DNA of 64,000 nt from Anastatus disparis (Eukaryota > Arthropoda > Insecta > Hymenoptera > Eupelmidae): the NCBI GenBank assembly GCA_017163975.1, contig JAFFSR010000264.1, forward strand, positions 1,674,001-1,738,000. The letters run 5' to 3'. The notes under the pieces were generated by a model. The model had not been told where the DNA came from, did no database searches, and worked only from the letters and a program-made list of their open reading frames with translations. Every line of letters starts with the position of its first letter. Position 1 is the stretch's first letter. The position numbers and the translations under genes were made by a program. Of the stretch, positions 47,567-59,150 are shown in pieces.

Positions 47567-48090
47567 GTGCATCGCAAGTATAAATAAGTGGATATCAACT
47601 AGTTTACCTTTAATTGATACACCAGAAATTCCATCGAATATCATTAAATACAAATAAACCTTTGACTCATTGTGTCGCAATTTTTGTTAACACAGGAAAA
47701 TAGGTATGGACTGGCCAGTTACTCGGCATATACCGCATGGTCCACAAACAATATCAACAAGTCTAAATATTTTGGAAACTTCATCGTGCACAGGTCACGC
47801 ATCGATTTTATTAACGAAAAAAAGACTTGAAATATTACAGACTCCAGGTCTCCGATGTGCCGATGTCATTAGTTTTTCAAGATCAGCATTCTGCTATAGG
47901 ATGCGATGATGCTGAATCGGAAGATGAAAAACATATGATGGATTGCACTCCCGAATGTTCCGGATGCAATAAGAATAAAAGATATATACCAGCTCTCAAA
48001 GTGAAACAACGGAGGTATATACAAAAAAAATGGACCATGAAGAGAATTTTAAACATTTCTTGTAAATATTATAATAGATTTTTAGTCTAA
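47567..48090 (+). pseudogene. Decayed full-length copy of the array-type gene
   Basis: Nucleotide similarity to the array gene begins in the leader (GTGCATCGCAAGTA for TTGCATCGTAAGTT) and continues through THCV, a GHIP-like segment, VPMSLVFQ, then EDEKHMMDCTPECSG and YIPALK. The start codon is gone, several stops and frame changes interrupt it, and the C-terminal acidic core is lost. The Trp/Pro-rich middle segment makes it a relative of the array type rather than of the minus-strand genes. A diverged family spacer follows to about 48300. Confidence 0.75.
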
Positions 48091-49400
48091 ATTGAAATCT
48101 ACTATTCTAGGTAGTCAAAATTTCTTGTATAATACTTTTAATATTTTTATATAAATATTAATAACAAACTGTAACTTTTAAATAAATAAAAAATAAAATA
48201 AACTGATCGTGTATTATGTTATAATATTATATAAAAATAATACAAACTTTATTTATTTTTACTTTTCCTGATCACAGTTTTTATAGCCCTCAAGCAATAG
48301 ATCATAAAAAAAATATATTAAGCTTATAGAGAAGAGCAAGTCTTGTGGAAATTTAATTAATAGATTAATTGAAATTCTTCGTTTAATATTTTTTATGTTT
48401 AAATAATTATTGGAAATAAGAATCTATTCAAATGTCTCCATATGTTTATTTCCTGATTATTCATTTAACATGAAAGTTGTTGTAGCTGTTGCCATTTTAA
48501 TAAAAATAGAAGATTAATCGAATTACTTGAGGATAAAATATTTGTATTATATAACTTTGAAGTAATAATATATATTTATAAAAGTATAAAACTTTTACAT
48601 GTAAGCAGAAAAGTAAAAAAAATATTTTAAAAACCATTCTTGTTATAAGTTAATGGCGCATTAATATATATAAGAAAAATTTCGAAAATAAATAAATAGA
48701 TGTTAAAGTATAGTTGACCAGAGAAACACTAAACAAAACTAAAATTTGGAGTGTATGTTACTTTTTTTTGCTTCGTGTTTGTAGAACGCGCATATTCTGT
48801 TTTTTTTTAACTATCGGATGCAATTTTTTTGGAAATTGCTTTGTTCTCTGATTTCTTTGTCTGTGTTACATTTCATCATCTGTGATTTCATGTTCTGTGT
48901 GATTTCTTCATCTTTGTTTAATTTGTATATGTTTCATACCAAATTGAATAAAAATTAAAAAGCTGGTGTCCCGCGAACACATATAAAAAAAGGGAACGCA
49001 GGGAGATGTACAAAACTGTTATTGATGCTTACGTAAAAAAATATGAAAATTAAAAAAGAAATTAATGTCGGGAAATAAAGGGAAATATGAAAAATAAACG
49101 ATGAAAATCGCAAAAAGAAGTGAAAAACGCTGCCAAGTGCAATGCTTTCTCATAGAATTCATTGAGTTAGAGTAATTTTATTTTAATTTTAAAATGTGAT
49201 TTCAATGTAAAAAACATAATTTCTATTTAAGAAAAATTAAGCAGGGAAAGAAAGAGTGAGAGTTAGTGAGAGAGTGATTAGGAAATAGGAGAGAAAGGGA
49301 TAGATGAAAATAGTGTAAAAATGAGTATCAGGGTCAGATAGAAGAAAAAAGAGGAAGTGAGGAAGAGAGAAAAGAGTTGGTGAGAACGTTAAATCAGAAA
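48091..49400. other. Family spacer remnant, then AT-rich DNA
   Basis: 48091-48300 resembles the family 3' spacer (ATCTACTATTCTAGGTAGTC). Beyond it no gene was seen; 48830-48920 has short repeats of TGTGATTTCxTxxTCT and 49060-49200 resembles a dispersed repeat also found at 21.7 and 62.9 kb. Confidence 0.5.
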
Positions 49401-49419
49401 TAAGAAGAAGTGATCGAAG

Positions 49420-50095
49420 AACTACGCTAAGAAAATTATTTTTCAAAAACTTGTTTTATAAAGACAGTACCGAATAACTTGCACGGAAATTTTAGAAATT
49501 TTTTTTCAAAATTTCAATAATTTCAAAAATTGAAATTGCGTTAAGAAAATTGATTTTTCAAAGTTATCCTTCTTTTGACAGTTACCAATAATTCTCATAT
49601 AAATTTCAAAGCAAATTCATAGAGTAATTTATATAAAATAAAATAAAAAAAAAATGAAAAAAAAAAATTTTTTTTCAAAGTTTTGGAAATTTTCTAAAAC
49701 TAAAACTACATTAAGAAAACCAATTCTCAATAGCTCTCCGCTTAGATGGACAAAAAAATAGATTAAATGCAAAATTTGAAGCAAATTCATCGAGTACTTT
49801 TCGAAATCTAATTAACTCAATAAACATAATTTTCTTTCAAAATTTTCAAAATGCCTTAAAATTAAAACTGCGCTAAGAAAATTAGTTTTCAAAAGTTTTC
49901 CTTCTTTCGACAGTCGCAAAGAATTCCTATGCAAATTTTTAAGCGAATTTATCGAGTGGCTTGCGTAAAATACAAAAAAATGAAAATTCCAATTTTTTTT
50001 TTTAAATGGTTCTAAAAAAATCTACGCTAAGAAAACCAATTTTCAATAGCTTCCTCCCCAATTAGAAAAAAAAATACAGTGCGCTCTCTTGGTAG
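49420..50095. repeat. Diverged tandem repeats, about 155 bp period
   Basis: CTAAGAAAAxxAxTTTTCAA recurs five times (about 49427, 49540, 49707, 49868 and 50022), each followed by an AGCAAATTCATxGAGTxxTT segment. The same unit is found at 58930-59010, where it leads into an (AC)n tract. This is a dispersed satellite-like family. Confidence 0.65.
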
Positions 50096-50279
50096 TTCCG
50101 CAGTTTGTTTTAATGTTTTAATTTTAATAATTATTTCTATTAATTATTTTATGAATTTCGGCCTTATTAAAAGGCTTCATTTTATTGATAATGGTTTCGA
50201 AATTACTGAGATTTTTTTTTTATTTTAAGAAAAAATTTAATATATGAGGATATTGACCTCTATATAATTAACTTTTTTT

Positions 50280-50540
50280 CATATGATGATATCAGATAGA
50301 TTCTAGCCCGGTTCCTGTTTTACACATTACATCAGGCTAGACAATCTGACACATCATACCGAAAACTTTGACTACCGATGGATGGTCAGCTGCTTTTGTG
50401 ACCAACAATAAATAGCATATACACTAATTTTTTTTCAAAAAAAAGTCAGAGGTACCTGACCGGGATTCGAACCCATGCCCACCGCATTAAAGGCAAGAGT
50501 TCTATCCGTTACACCACCGTACTCTCATTTACACCACCGC
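50280..50540 (-). mobile_element. tRNA-derived SINE
   Basis: The reverse strand has a good A box (TGGTGTAACGG, 50516-50506) and a perfect B box (GGTTCGAATCC, 50473-50463), 43 bases apart, within a tRNA-like head. An unrelated AT-rich body follows to about 50280. The acceptor and anticodon stems do not fold cleanly, so it is read as a SINE, not a tRNA gene. Confidence 0.65.
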
Positions 50541-50733
50541 GCTCTCATGAACTATTGAGAGTGCCAGCGGACAAGTTTTGCGAGTCGAGTGTTAGTGTTT
50601 TGGTGGAAGAAGCTTTCAAGCGTGATTGAAAGGAAGTGGAACTATTGAGAGTAGAACTACTGGGAGAGTGGACTGTAAATTGCATGGAGAACTGAAAGCA
50701 AATCCATCCAATGCTTTCCGAGATTTGGTTGGT

Positions 50734-50879
<146 letters not shown>

Positions 50880-51944
50880 TATAGACATTTCTGAAAACCA
50901 CTTTTTTCGACTTCCTGAGTCCAAATATGTAAAAATTAATGAAAAAATAGAAAAAGCAAAGTCAAAACAAATTACTTTAACTAAATGAGCTCTATAAGAA
51001 AGCATTGCGCCAGCGTATTTAATATCATTTAAATGCGGCAAGACTTATTGATGATATTTTGTTAGAATTTTATATTAATTGAAATTTGGATAATCCATAT
51101 TGTCTATTCATTATAATCAGGAAATCATATTTAATTAATTGGAATCAAAATTCGTATAAATCTAGGAAGAATTTATATTTAAATAAAGTGAATATGAGGA
51201 AAGGTGATTCAAGTAAAAACAAAATTTTATTATGTTTTAATAATAATTTATTTATTTATAGTTTTATAAAAATAAAATTTAAGCTTTTGAAAACAAATGA
51301 TGGAGGGCACTCCAAGTTTCGATAAAATTAAAAATTTGATTACGCACGCATAAGTAATAAAATTCTAATTTTTAACAGAATTAGAATATTCTCTTTAAAA
51401 ATTTTATGATTTTACCAATGCTTATTTTTATTACAATTTTTACAAAATATATATTTTTCTATTCCATCTAATTAACAAAGAAATATACTTGATTCTTTTT
51501 TTTATATACATTCTTTGGCATCTACGTTGTCGTTAAAAAGTCACATTATAAACAAAATTCATTGTTACAATATGATAAATATCATATAGCAAACTAATCT
51601 TATGAATTTTATGAAAATAAATGCTGTGTAATTGATATCGCTCACACGGAGAGATATATGGCTATCCTACATTGAAACCAAATATCATTCGTAGATTTCG
51701 AACTATACTATAACCTTGAATTGTATCAATGAATATATTCTATTTTCAAAATGTGAATCTCACAGTAGAGATAAACATTACAAGTTTTATTTTAGTGGGA
51801 TGTAAATGTTTCGTTAACATTGCTCGAATAACAGCTTAATGTAAACAAAATTTGGTAACAAGCTGATATTAATCTATCGTTCACATCATGTATATATAAT
51901 GTATAATAAGATCAAAACCTCGCATTTGTTTACTGCCTTTAATC

Positions 51945-53138
51945 TTACATACCAAAATTTCTCTCCATATAGGATCCAAATGTATACTCTGTTAATGGTG
52001 CAATAGGATGGCTGCGTTGATATAATTTTTTTGCATGGGTCTCTTTGTGCTGGTTTAAATGATCTTTACGACCAAATTTCTTTTCACAAATAGTGCATAC
52101 ATATGGTTTTTCGCCTGTATGGATTCTCTCGTGTCGTGTAAGCTCTTCTTTTCTTTTGAAATCTTTGCCACAACTAGTGTGATTACATTTGAATGGCCTT
52201 TCACCTATGAGCAGAAAAATAAAGATATCGTGAGATTTTGTTATTCCGTTATCAAAATTGTAAACAACATATCACGTACAAGGAGGTAAAGAACTGTCGA
52301 GTCCATATAAGTGTACAATCGACACAAATATGTGCTATGGGGTCGCCATTTTGCCTTCCGTGGTGCGTATGTACTATTTCGCCATACGCAGGCCGAAAAT
52401 AACAGTTTTGCTTTTCGGAGTCTGGGGTGAAAGTGGTACTTTCGGACAGGCTATGGCGAAAATTATATTCTTATTTTTGTTATAATTACGTAACAGCGTG
52501 TCATTTTAGAATTCATCCAATATCAACTTTAAAGTATTAATAATACGTATTATATATAAAAAAATCTTTATAAAAAATTTAAAGGTAAATTCTAATTATT
52601 AAAAGTTTAACTTACCGGTATGTATTCTCATGTGACTCTCTAATTGTGATTTTTTCGAAAAAGATGCTCTACAGTTATCGCACGTGTGATTCTTGGGTCT
52701 TAATATAGCTCCTGTTGCTCCTCTATTCTGTCGGCTTACTCCGGCAACAGCTTCTCGTACTGGAGATTGTGCCAAAGTTGATGGTGAATAGTAAACAGAA
52801 GATCGTGGAAGAAAATAGAATGTATTCATTCTAGGAAGAGCAATACGTACAAGTGGATCAGATACATCAGGCACGTACGGGACAGGCGGAATTGTGTTAT
52901 TCAAATGATAAGTATTGGATTCTACTCCGGTAACAGCTTTTCGTACTGGAGATCGTGCCAAAGTTGATGGTGAATAGTAAACAGAAGATCGTGGTAGATA
53001 ATAGAAAGTATTCCTTCCAGGAAGAGCAATACGTACACGAGAATTATGCCAAGAGCATGACGAAACACTTCTCCGGTCACTTATAGACTGATCTTTCACT
53101 TCCCATGGTCGAAAGAAGTTATTTGGATTTCTATACAT
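51945..53138 (-). CDS. C2H2 zinc-finger protein, copy 1 (two exons)
   Basis: Join 53138-52616 and 52204-51945 (minus strand), 260 aa. The donor CCG|GTAAGT and the acceptor CATAG|GTGAAAGG bound a 411-bp intron and restore HTG-ERPFKC. The start is the first ATG (MYRNPNNFF); an upstream in-frame GTG is not used. Residues 34-72 and 96-134 are a tandem pair (VRIALPxxNTFYxLPRSSVY, then YSPSTLAxSPVR). Three C2H2 fingers follow: C153-H173, C181-H203 (C-x4-C spacing) and C211-H231, with TGERP/TGEKP linkers, then a 29-aa tail. Probably a nuclear DNA-binding regulator; the target is unknown and I cannot name the family member. An extra 5' exon is possible. Confidence 0.85.
52345..52478. mobile_element. 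Small TIR element in the zinc-finger intron
   Basis: Ends TTTCGCCATACGCAGGCCGA and TCGGACAGGCTATGGCGAAA are imperfect inverted repeats. They resemble the ends at 45676-46372. It is present in both segmental copies (second at about 60522-60655), so it predates the duplication. Confidence 0.6.
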
Positions 53139-53249
53139 CTTGTGCGCAAACTTTACTTCACTTTGCAGAAAAATATGAAATTTTTGAAATTCCGTAAATC
53201 TCACAATGCTCCGAATTGGTAGTAGAAAACAAAACGTGTATTTGGTTCA

Positions 53250-53320
53250 ATGAACTGAAGTAAACTAACTTTTTCTAGACCGAGCAGTTGTACTTATATT
53301 TGCGCAACTAAGGGCCTGGT
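53250..53320 (-). promoter_or_regulatory. Candidate promoter of zinc-finger copy 1
   Basis: On the minus strand an ATATAAGT element lies upstream of a TCAGT initiator (CTTCAGTTCATTG). The spacing is about 43 bases, longer than usual, so the TATA assignment is weak. Confidence 0.35.
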
Positions 53321-54130
53321 GTCCTTGATAGCCTTAATCTCTTAAGATCCAAGAGGGCGTTACGGAAAAAAGGATATCCTTCTCCCTCCCTCTTATAACT
53401 TTGAGAGACTTATAAGTATAGGAAAAAAATATTTGGAGTGTAATAAAATGCAATCTAATTTTATTTGGATTATTTTAATATAAACATAAAAATAGTTCTG
53501 TAACTAATGGAAAGAAGACAAAAACAATAAGAAATCACCTATACAGGGAAAAGTATGCGTGTATATACCTGAAATCCCGTTAAGCCTTGTGTACATGCAC
53601 ATTTGTGCACGTATGCTGCTCATACCTAAAGGCTCTGCTTGGTTATGTGTGCGTGGTCTTAATTTCTGTATAATTTATACATGGGTATATGCAGGCGAGG
53701 CACTCATAGTATTATTATTTTATCTCATAAATTACTTTATTTTAATTAAAAAATTAAGGCTTTTGTCAAATAGAATTTAGTTTTTAAAATTTTATTAATT
53801 TTTCAAAAAGAAAAATAATATTAATAAGAAATTATTAACATTTATGCTTCGAATATGTCATTATTATCAATATTTTAGTTATGATAAAATCAAATGGCGT
53901 TATTAAGCTTTAATATATTTTTGAATAAACCAATTTATACTTTGAAAAGATTGGAAACGACGACACTAAACGTTTATTTCTAAAATTTTTTATAAGAATT
54001 TTACAATAATTATCAAAACATATGAGAGATAACTTTCAATACTTTTATTTCATAAAAACTATATTGAATTATGTATAATTCAGTATTAAATGTATAGACA
54101 ATATTCAAAGCTATTAAACTAAAAATTTAA
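53321..54130. other. AT-rich DNA within the duplicated block, no gene
   Basis: No protein motif or repeat end was seen; the same sequence recurs at 61498-62307. Confidence 0.6.
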
Positions 54131-54264
54131 TTTTTGAAAGGTAAGGGGACAGTTTTCCCAAAATACTTTTCCCAACGCCGTTTTTCCCAAAACCCACTTT
54201 TCCCAATAACTACTTTTCCCAAAAATGTTTATCGAGATATTTATGTATTTATTTATTGATTTAC

Positions 54265-54837
54265 TTAAAATTTAATATGATAACCTACAGTTTGAAGGTA
54301 AGAAATTACATCATTGTTATAAACGTATTCATAGCATTTTTTGACGACCGCCAGTAATTGTTCCTCGTACTGTCTTCTTTTCCGGTCGATGCCTTTTCTT
54401 ATGCGCTTGCCAAGCTGTAATTGTCGTAACATGATTTCCGTATCAGCTTGTTCTTTTTGCCATTCGTCAAAAAACGCATATAAGCTTGGGTGATGCTTCC
54501 TAATGACTAACTGGAACCTATTATGCCATCCTTCAGAGAGGTTATCTGTACGTGCTGTGCCATCCAAAACGGAATCGTACTGATTCCATAACTGTAATGC
54601 ATATCTTGGAGAACGACTGGTTAATCTGACGCTGCCGCTACGTCTTTTAATAATCAATCTATGCACGTAATTATATTCGAAGTAATCCACAATAGGGTTC
54701 AATTCAGAAGGCAATTCTTCACGAACATCGCATCTAAACAGCTCGGTTAGATTTTCGGGTGTGCTGAAAATTAGTATTCTTCCACGATCTTCATCTTTGT
54801 CTTCATCTTCTTCATCTTCAAAAGAATCATAAATCAA
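54265..54837 (-). pseudogene. MULE transposase remnant lacking the catalytic core
   Basis: The frame starts with an acidic run and ILIFSTPENLTELF, which resembles the N-terminal edge of the MULE transposase domain. It then jumps to its C-terminal part (PIVDYFEYNYV, TDNLSEGWHNRFQ, HPSLYAFFDEWQKEQ). The middle, which carries the DDE residues, is missing, so the product cannot be an active transposase. No ATG in frame at the start. Confidence 0.75.
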
Positions 54838-54862
54838 GATATTGCTTCCACCTAATGTTAGT

Positions 54863-55141
54863 CTATACTGGGTAGGTTCTCTTTATTCCAGCCGTCACTT
54901 TTGCAGCTTGCACAGCTTCGGGATCAGGTGCAAGAGTATAGGGAGACTGGTCAATTCCTTTTGAGACGATAATGTTCTCTGGATCCGTTACTGGCGCTGT
55001 TATGATTCGCGCTTTGTATTCTCCCTTATTTCGGCAATCCCAATAAACACGATTTTTCGGATACAAATGTTTATAATATAAAAATCCGTCAACGTGTAAA
55101 AAGTAACCTTTACGCGATTTCACAAGTTCAACATTAGCCAT
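54863..55141 (-). CDS. FLYWCH zinc-finger portion of the MULE transposase
   Basis: From the ATG at 55141 the frame begins MANVELVKSRKGYFLH and shows the FLYWCH signature: GFLYYKHLYPKNR, then VYWDCRNKGEYKARI. In MULE-type transposases of animals this domain sits at the N-terminus and is thought to bind DNA. The frame ends before the transposase core, in a region where a deletion and stops separate it from the second frame. Confidence 0.75.
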   Translation of the reverse strand: MANVELVKSRKGYFLHVDGFLYYKHLYPKNRVYWDCRNKGEYKARIITAPVTDPENIIVSKGIDQSPYTLAPDPEAVQAAKVTAGIKRTYPV

Positions 55142-55996
55142 TATACCGACAATTTTGTTTAACCACGATCTTTGAATGTTCGTGAACGTTTGAATGGTCG
55201 TGAATAAATGAAAAGCGCACATAACCGACATTTTGCTTATGTTCACTGAGTGAGGTTGTTTAAAAAAAAAAACGATCTATCCAGTGTTCCAATCATAGAT
55301 ATAGATGTACGAGTATAGACCTAATTTTTGGGAAAAGTATTTATTGGGAAAAGTGGGTTTTGGGAAAACGGCGTTGGGAAAAGTATTTTGGGAAAACTGT
55401 CGTACAACCTTATGGAAATAATATTTAAAATCTAAAAAGTGTATATGTATGTAGTCTTAATTAGGAAAATTTCACTCGTTCGGGAAATGAATTTTGTTTG
55501 ATTTTTAAGGATTTTTCTAAAAAATCATTGCTCATATTAACAAATATATCTCTCCATTGAGAGCCCATAAGTTAATGTTGCAAAATTTTATCAAAAGTTG
55601 CGATTAAACTCTTCCGATAAAAAAATTTGTATTTAAATAGCTCAATCCATTCAAAAATTTCAGGAAAATGAAAAAAAAAAAAATTTAATATAATATTTTA
55701 CTGAAGATTAAAATTTAATTTGATTATCACTTTTATAATAATATTTATTTTTCCATAACTTTTGAACGGATTATATTTTTATTACAATTTTTCCATCGAA
55801 AAAGTTTAATCTCAATTTTTACATGAATGTTGCAGATTTAACTTATAAACTTTTATTGGAGAGTTATATTCGTTCATACACTGAAAAACTTTTTGCTTTC
55901 TAGTTGCCCTTCTCCCTGACTACGCTAGCATCACGCGTTCAGCGCAAACGGTGTGCCGAAAACGACAAAGAAAGTACTGAAAATGAACTGTGCCTG

Positions 55997-57134
55997 CCCT
56001 GGTAGAAAATTAAGGATAAGATATGCTCAGATAACTAACTGTTGGCTATATCTCGTCGCTACGCAGTCGCGATAAGTGACCGATAAATACACGATAATAT
56101 ATTAAAGATTACAGAGTTGATATAAAATATAATCACTAAAATAATTAAAATTTTTTTCTTCTGATTCGAAATAAATTATAAATATTATAATATTCATTAT
56201 TACAATTCATATGAGTTGTAAATAATTTTGCAATTAAAATTGTTTATAGAAAGCGAATCTGTATATGTACATGCTGCCCGCGATGGCGCCTGTTTGTACA
56301 ATCGTAAAATATATCCTATAGTTGTGAATACTGAATGTTGGCTGCGCGCGCATCACTCGACGCTTCGTCTTCTATAAGCATCTATCTTCATCACTATATG
56401 TGCAGGTTAGATTGACTTGACTTAACTTTAAAATTATTAAAGATGCATATACTGTTATTGTAATAGTGTCAACATTTTCTGTTCTTTATTGTATAACTTA
56501 AATTTATTTGCGAACATATACAGTATGATTATGAATAAAATATCCATGTAAAATCAGTGAATGCGAAGTGCGAGTGCATATGTAAACTTAGTGTGAGAGA
56601 ATACACTGTAAAAGAAAATGGCGAGGAATCACGTCGTTGGTCGACGATTTCAATGCGACCATGCACCGTCGATGTTATTTAACATTGTTGAAGCGCAAAA
56701 TCTAACTAATTTAATCTAAAAATCTTGTGTTCAGTTTACGTGAAATCACGCAAAGCACGTTAAAATGTTGCCGTCGAACGAAGTGAAATAACCTCGACGG
56801 TGCATGGTCGCATTGAAATCGTCGACCAACAACGTGATTTTCTGCTATTTTTTTAGAGTGTAAGACTGTCCGTTTAGGAACTGAAAAGGAAACAAGGAGT
56901 GAACAGCCTTTCTCTTTCTCACTAACTGCGTTCCCATATGCGTGCTCACTCACACTTTGTAATATGCTGTTTATGAATATAGTATAATTCAACATTGACC
57001 ATATTCTTCCGATACCATCTCGATAATTCGTTAAGAGTAATGGAGGTTTATCGCGATATCTAAAAGCATATGATCGCGACTGCCCATAAAATACGGGATG
57101 ATATACTGAAAATATGCTCAACTTTCTACCAGGG
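55997..57134. mobile_element. TIR element, CCCTGGTAGAAA ends, with a nested MITE
   Basis: The left end is CCCTGGTAGAAAATTA and the right end TTTCTACCAGGG, flanked by TG on both sides. It belongs to the family of 20922-21593. No transposase frame; the 136-codon frame at its right side overlaps the nested MITE and right end and has no motif. Confidence 0.65.
56604..56862. mobile_element. Nested MITE with CACTxTAAAA ends
   Basis: The ends CACTGTAAAAG and TTTTTAGAGTG flank inner arms that match closely over GGTCGACGATTTCAATGCGA and CCATGCACCGTCGA and their complements. No coding capacity. Confidence 0.7.
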
Positions 57135-57889
57135 TGCTCCGATCATTTGTGTGTAAGGTTGTTTTGACGAATCGGCGCTTTACATATGCTCGATTTAGCG
57201 TAAGGGAAACTCAAATCTGCTACTCCGATTGCGCGTATACCTCGAAACGTAACGAATCAGAGAAGCACATAACCTTGAAGGTTACAGACTGCGCCGATAG
57301 TCTTCCAGTGTATAAACAATGATTTCCCAGAGGAGTTCTTAAAAATAAAACAAAATAACTCATTATTTTGGAAGGACACGTAAAAAGTGTCACCAATAAA
57401 GTTTATTACTCATACATTCGAGGAAAAAAAAGAATGATTTCTTTATTTCAATGAATAAAAGTACATAAAGAATTTAAAAATATGAATTTGTTATACACTT
57501 TATAACATTAGGACTTTTAAATTTTCTTCACAAATTTTGGAATTGATAAGCTGAAATGTATTTACCTTAGAAGCAGAAACAATTTTTAATTGGATTAGAT
57601 CACAGAAGGATGGCACAAGTAGAAGGGAGCATGTAATTTAATGAAAAGATGAATTAAGGTTCAGAAAAATAAACGAAGTCTAAGGTAGATGGATCACAGT
57701 GTAATGACCGTTTAAATCAAAGCAATATAAAAAATTTTATTTCACTAAAGTTTTATTAAAATCCCTTGTTCAATGATATTCAACTTTAACACTTATCATC
57801 ATTTCGTTGATTTCATAAAAAAGGCCATAATAACAATAAAACATTTAAAAACCAAATATCGAACAATGCAAAAAAACTTGTAAGAGCAT
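57135..57889. other. No gene seen
   Basis: Short frames without motifs; no RNA gene or repeat boundary was recognised. Confidence 0.5.
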
Positions 57890-58925
57890 CAAGATATCTC
57901 TGATGATAGCCAAAACCAGGCTCCTTTCAAGATCATCAGTCAACCCAGATTGGAGCTCTGTGGTGCGGTATTGTCAAGTCGATCAGCTGTGTATGTATTA
58001 TCGAAACTTTAATGAAAACCTTCAAGGAACTACTGCTGATCGGATTCCAAGGTCGTTTTAGCATGGTTACAATTGCATGCATCCCGTTGGAAACCTTTTA
58101 TCCCTAACAGGGTAAGAGAAATTGTAACAACCTTGCCTGATACTGTACGGAGACACGTTAAATCAGCTGATAATCCAGCTGATATGGCCATCCATGGTCT
58201 GAGTCCATCCCATTTACGTGATTCTCGCTTGCGGTAGAGGGGTCCAATGTGGCTATCTAAGCCAGCCAAAGAGTGATCACATCTTGTTGAATCCTTTGCG
58301 ACTAATGAAGGAGTTCGTTTAGTTGACCGGGCTCTTGTGTTTATTACAGAAGCAGCGAGTTCAGATAATGGTCTTGAGTTGGAACACCTTTCTAAAGTTG
58401 TATGTAAATTTTCAGTCATTGGCAAAATTATTATCGTCTTCGCCTTTATTTGTCGTTGGCATAACAATGTAAGTCTATCACCTGAGAAGCGTGAGAGGTC
58501 CTGATTATCTGCTGAGGAGTGCAGACACGGTTATGAAATTCTATTTCGTCTTGTTAAAAGATTGTCATTTGCCAAGGAATTCCAAGATCTGTAGTCCAAG
58601 GAAACAGTTGCCAGATCAAATGTGATTGCTCGCTTTTCTCTCTTTGTCGATGAGAGCGGTCTGTTACGAGTTAGGGGTCGACTGCAAGGTTCACTTTTGA
58701 CTGAAGGTGAGAAACACCCAATTATTACATATGGTAAACGTCACTTCACACAGTTACTAATTCGCCAAGCTCATAAAGCCGCGTTACAAGGGTGTCCAGC
58801 ACTTGTACATAGCTATTTGTTCCGACAATTTTGGGATTGCAGTCGTAATATCATTCGCAAAGTAGTGAGAAAGTGTGTAACTTGCAATAGATATAGAGCT
58901 AAGACTATGCAGCAAAACTCTGTTT
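57890..58925 (+). mobile_element. BEL/Pao retrotransposon pol fragment, degenerate
   Basis: Frames on the plus strand show a QPRLELCGAVLSSR-like segment, then RNase H-region sequence (SADNPADMAIHGLSPSHLRD), then the integrase zinc-binding region (GRLQGSLLTEGEKHP, later CVTCNRYRAK). These motifs in this order are typical of BEL/Pao pol. In-frame stops replace two Trp positions near 58240 and 58270, and frames change several times. No LTRs were found. The fragment ends where an (AC)n-associated repeat begins. Confidence 0.8.
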
Positions 58926-58929
58926 ACAA

Positions 58930-59150
58930 TAGCTTCCCCCCCCCAGTCAGACAAAAAAATAAATTTTATGTAAAACTAGGAGTAAATCTATCAAGTAGTT
59001 TTCGAGATTTGATTGGCATAACGAACACACACACACACATACATATAGACATTTTCTGGAAACCACTTTTTTCTCCCTGAGTCCAAGTATGTACAAATTA
59101 ATGAAAAAATAGAAAAAAAATTTTTTTATCTATACAATGCTTTCTCAATG
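58930..59150. repeat. (AC)n-associated dispersed repeat
   Basis: AATAGCTTCCCCCCCCCAGT leads into TTTTCGAGATTTGATTGGCA, a short (AC)n tract and AGACATTTTCTGGAAACCAC. The same order occurs around 50720-50920 and, partly, 62765-62860. Confidence 0.7.

Larger units (their letters stand above)
54140..55409 (-). mobile_element. MULE transposon, internally deleted, FLYWCH-bearing
   Basis: Inverted repeats of about 85 bp start GGTxxxxxGACAGTTTTCCC and contain repeated TTTTCCCAA motifs. A 9-bp target duplication is visible with two mismatches (TTTTTGAAA at 54131-54139, TTATGGAAA at 55410-55418). The equivalent site near 62310 is empty. Reverse-strand frames encode a FLYWCH-type finger (GFLYYKH...YWDCRNKG) and the C-terminal part of a MULE transposase (NLSEGWHNRFQ). 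Confidence 0.85.
50880..55665. repeat. Segmental duplication, copy 1
   Basis: From about 50880 to 55665 the sequence matches 59044-62557, apart from a few substitutions and the MULE insertion at 54140-55409. Zinc-finger coding positions are offset by 8177 bp. The left edge lies in an (AC)n-associated dispersed repeat, a possible site of the duplicating exchange. Confidence 0.9.

Noticed and set aside
1..48300. Bracovirus or other proviral segment cluster
   Set aside because: Tandem related genes recall such loci, but no known proviral gene family or excision-site repeat was recognised.
53139..53204. Longer zinc-finger protein starting upstream of MYRNPNN
   Set aside because: The upstream frame begins at GTG, not ATG; it may be 5' UTR or end at an acceptor-like CTGCAAAG.
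56711..57121. 136-codon minus-strand open frame
   Set aside because: It overlaps the nested MITE arm and the right end of a TIR element and has no motif.
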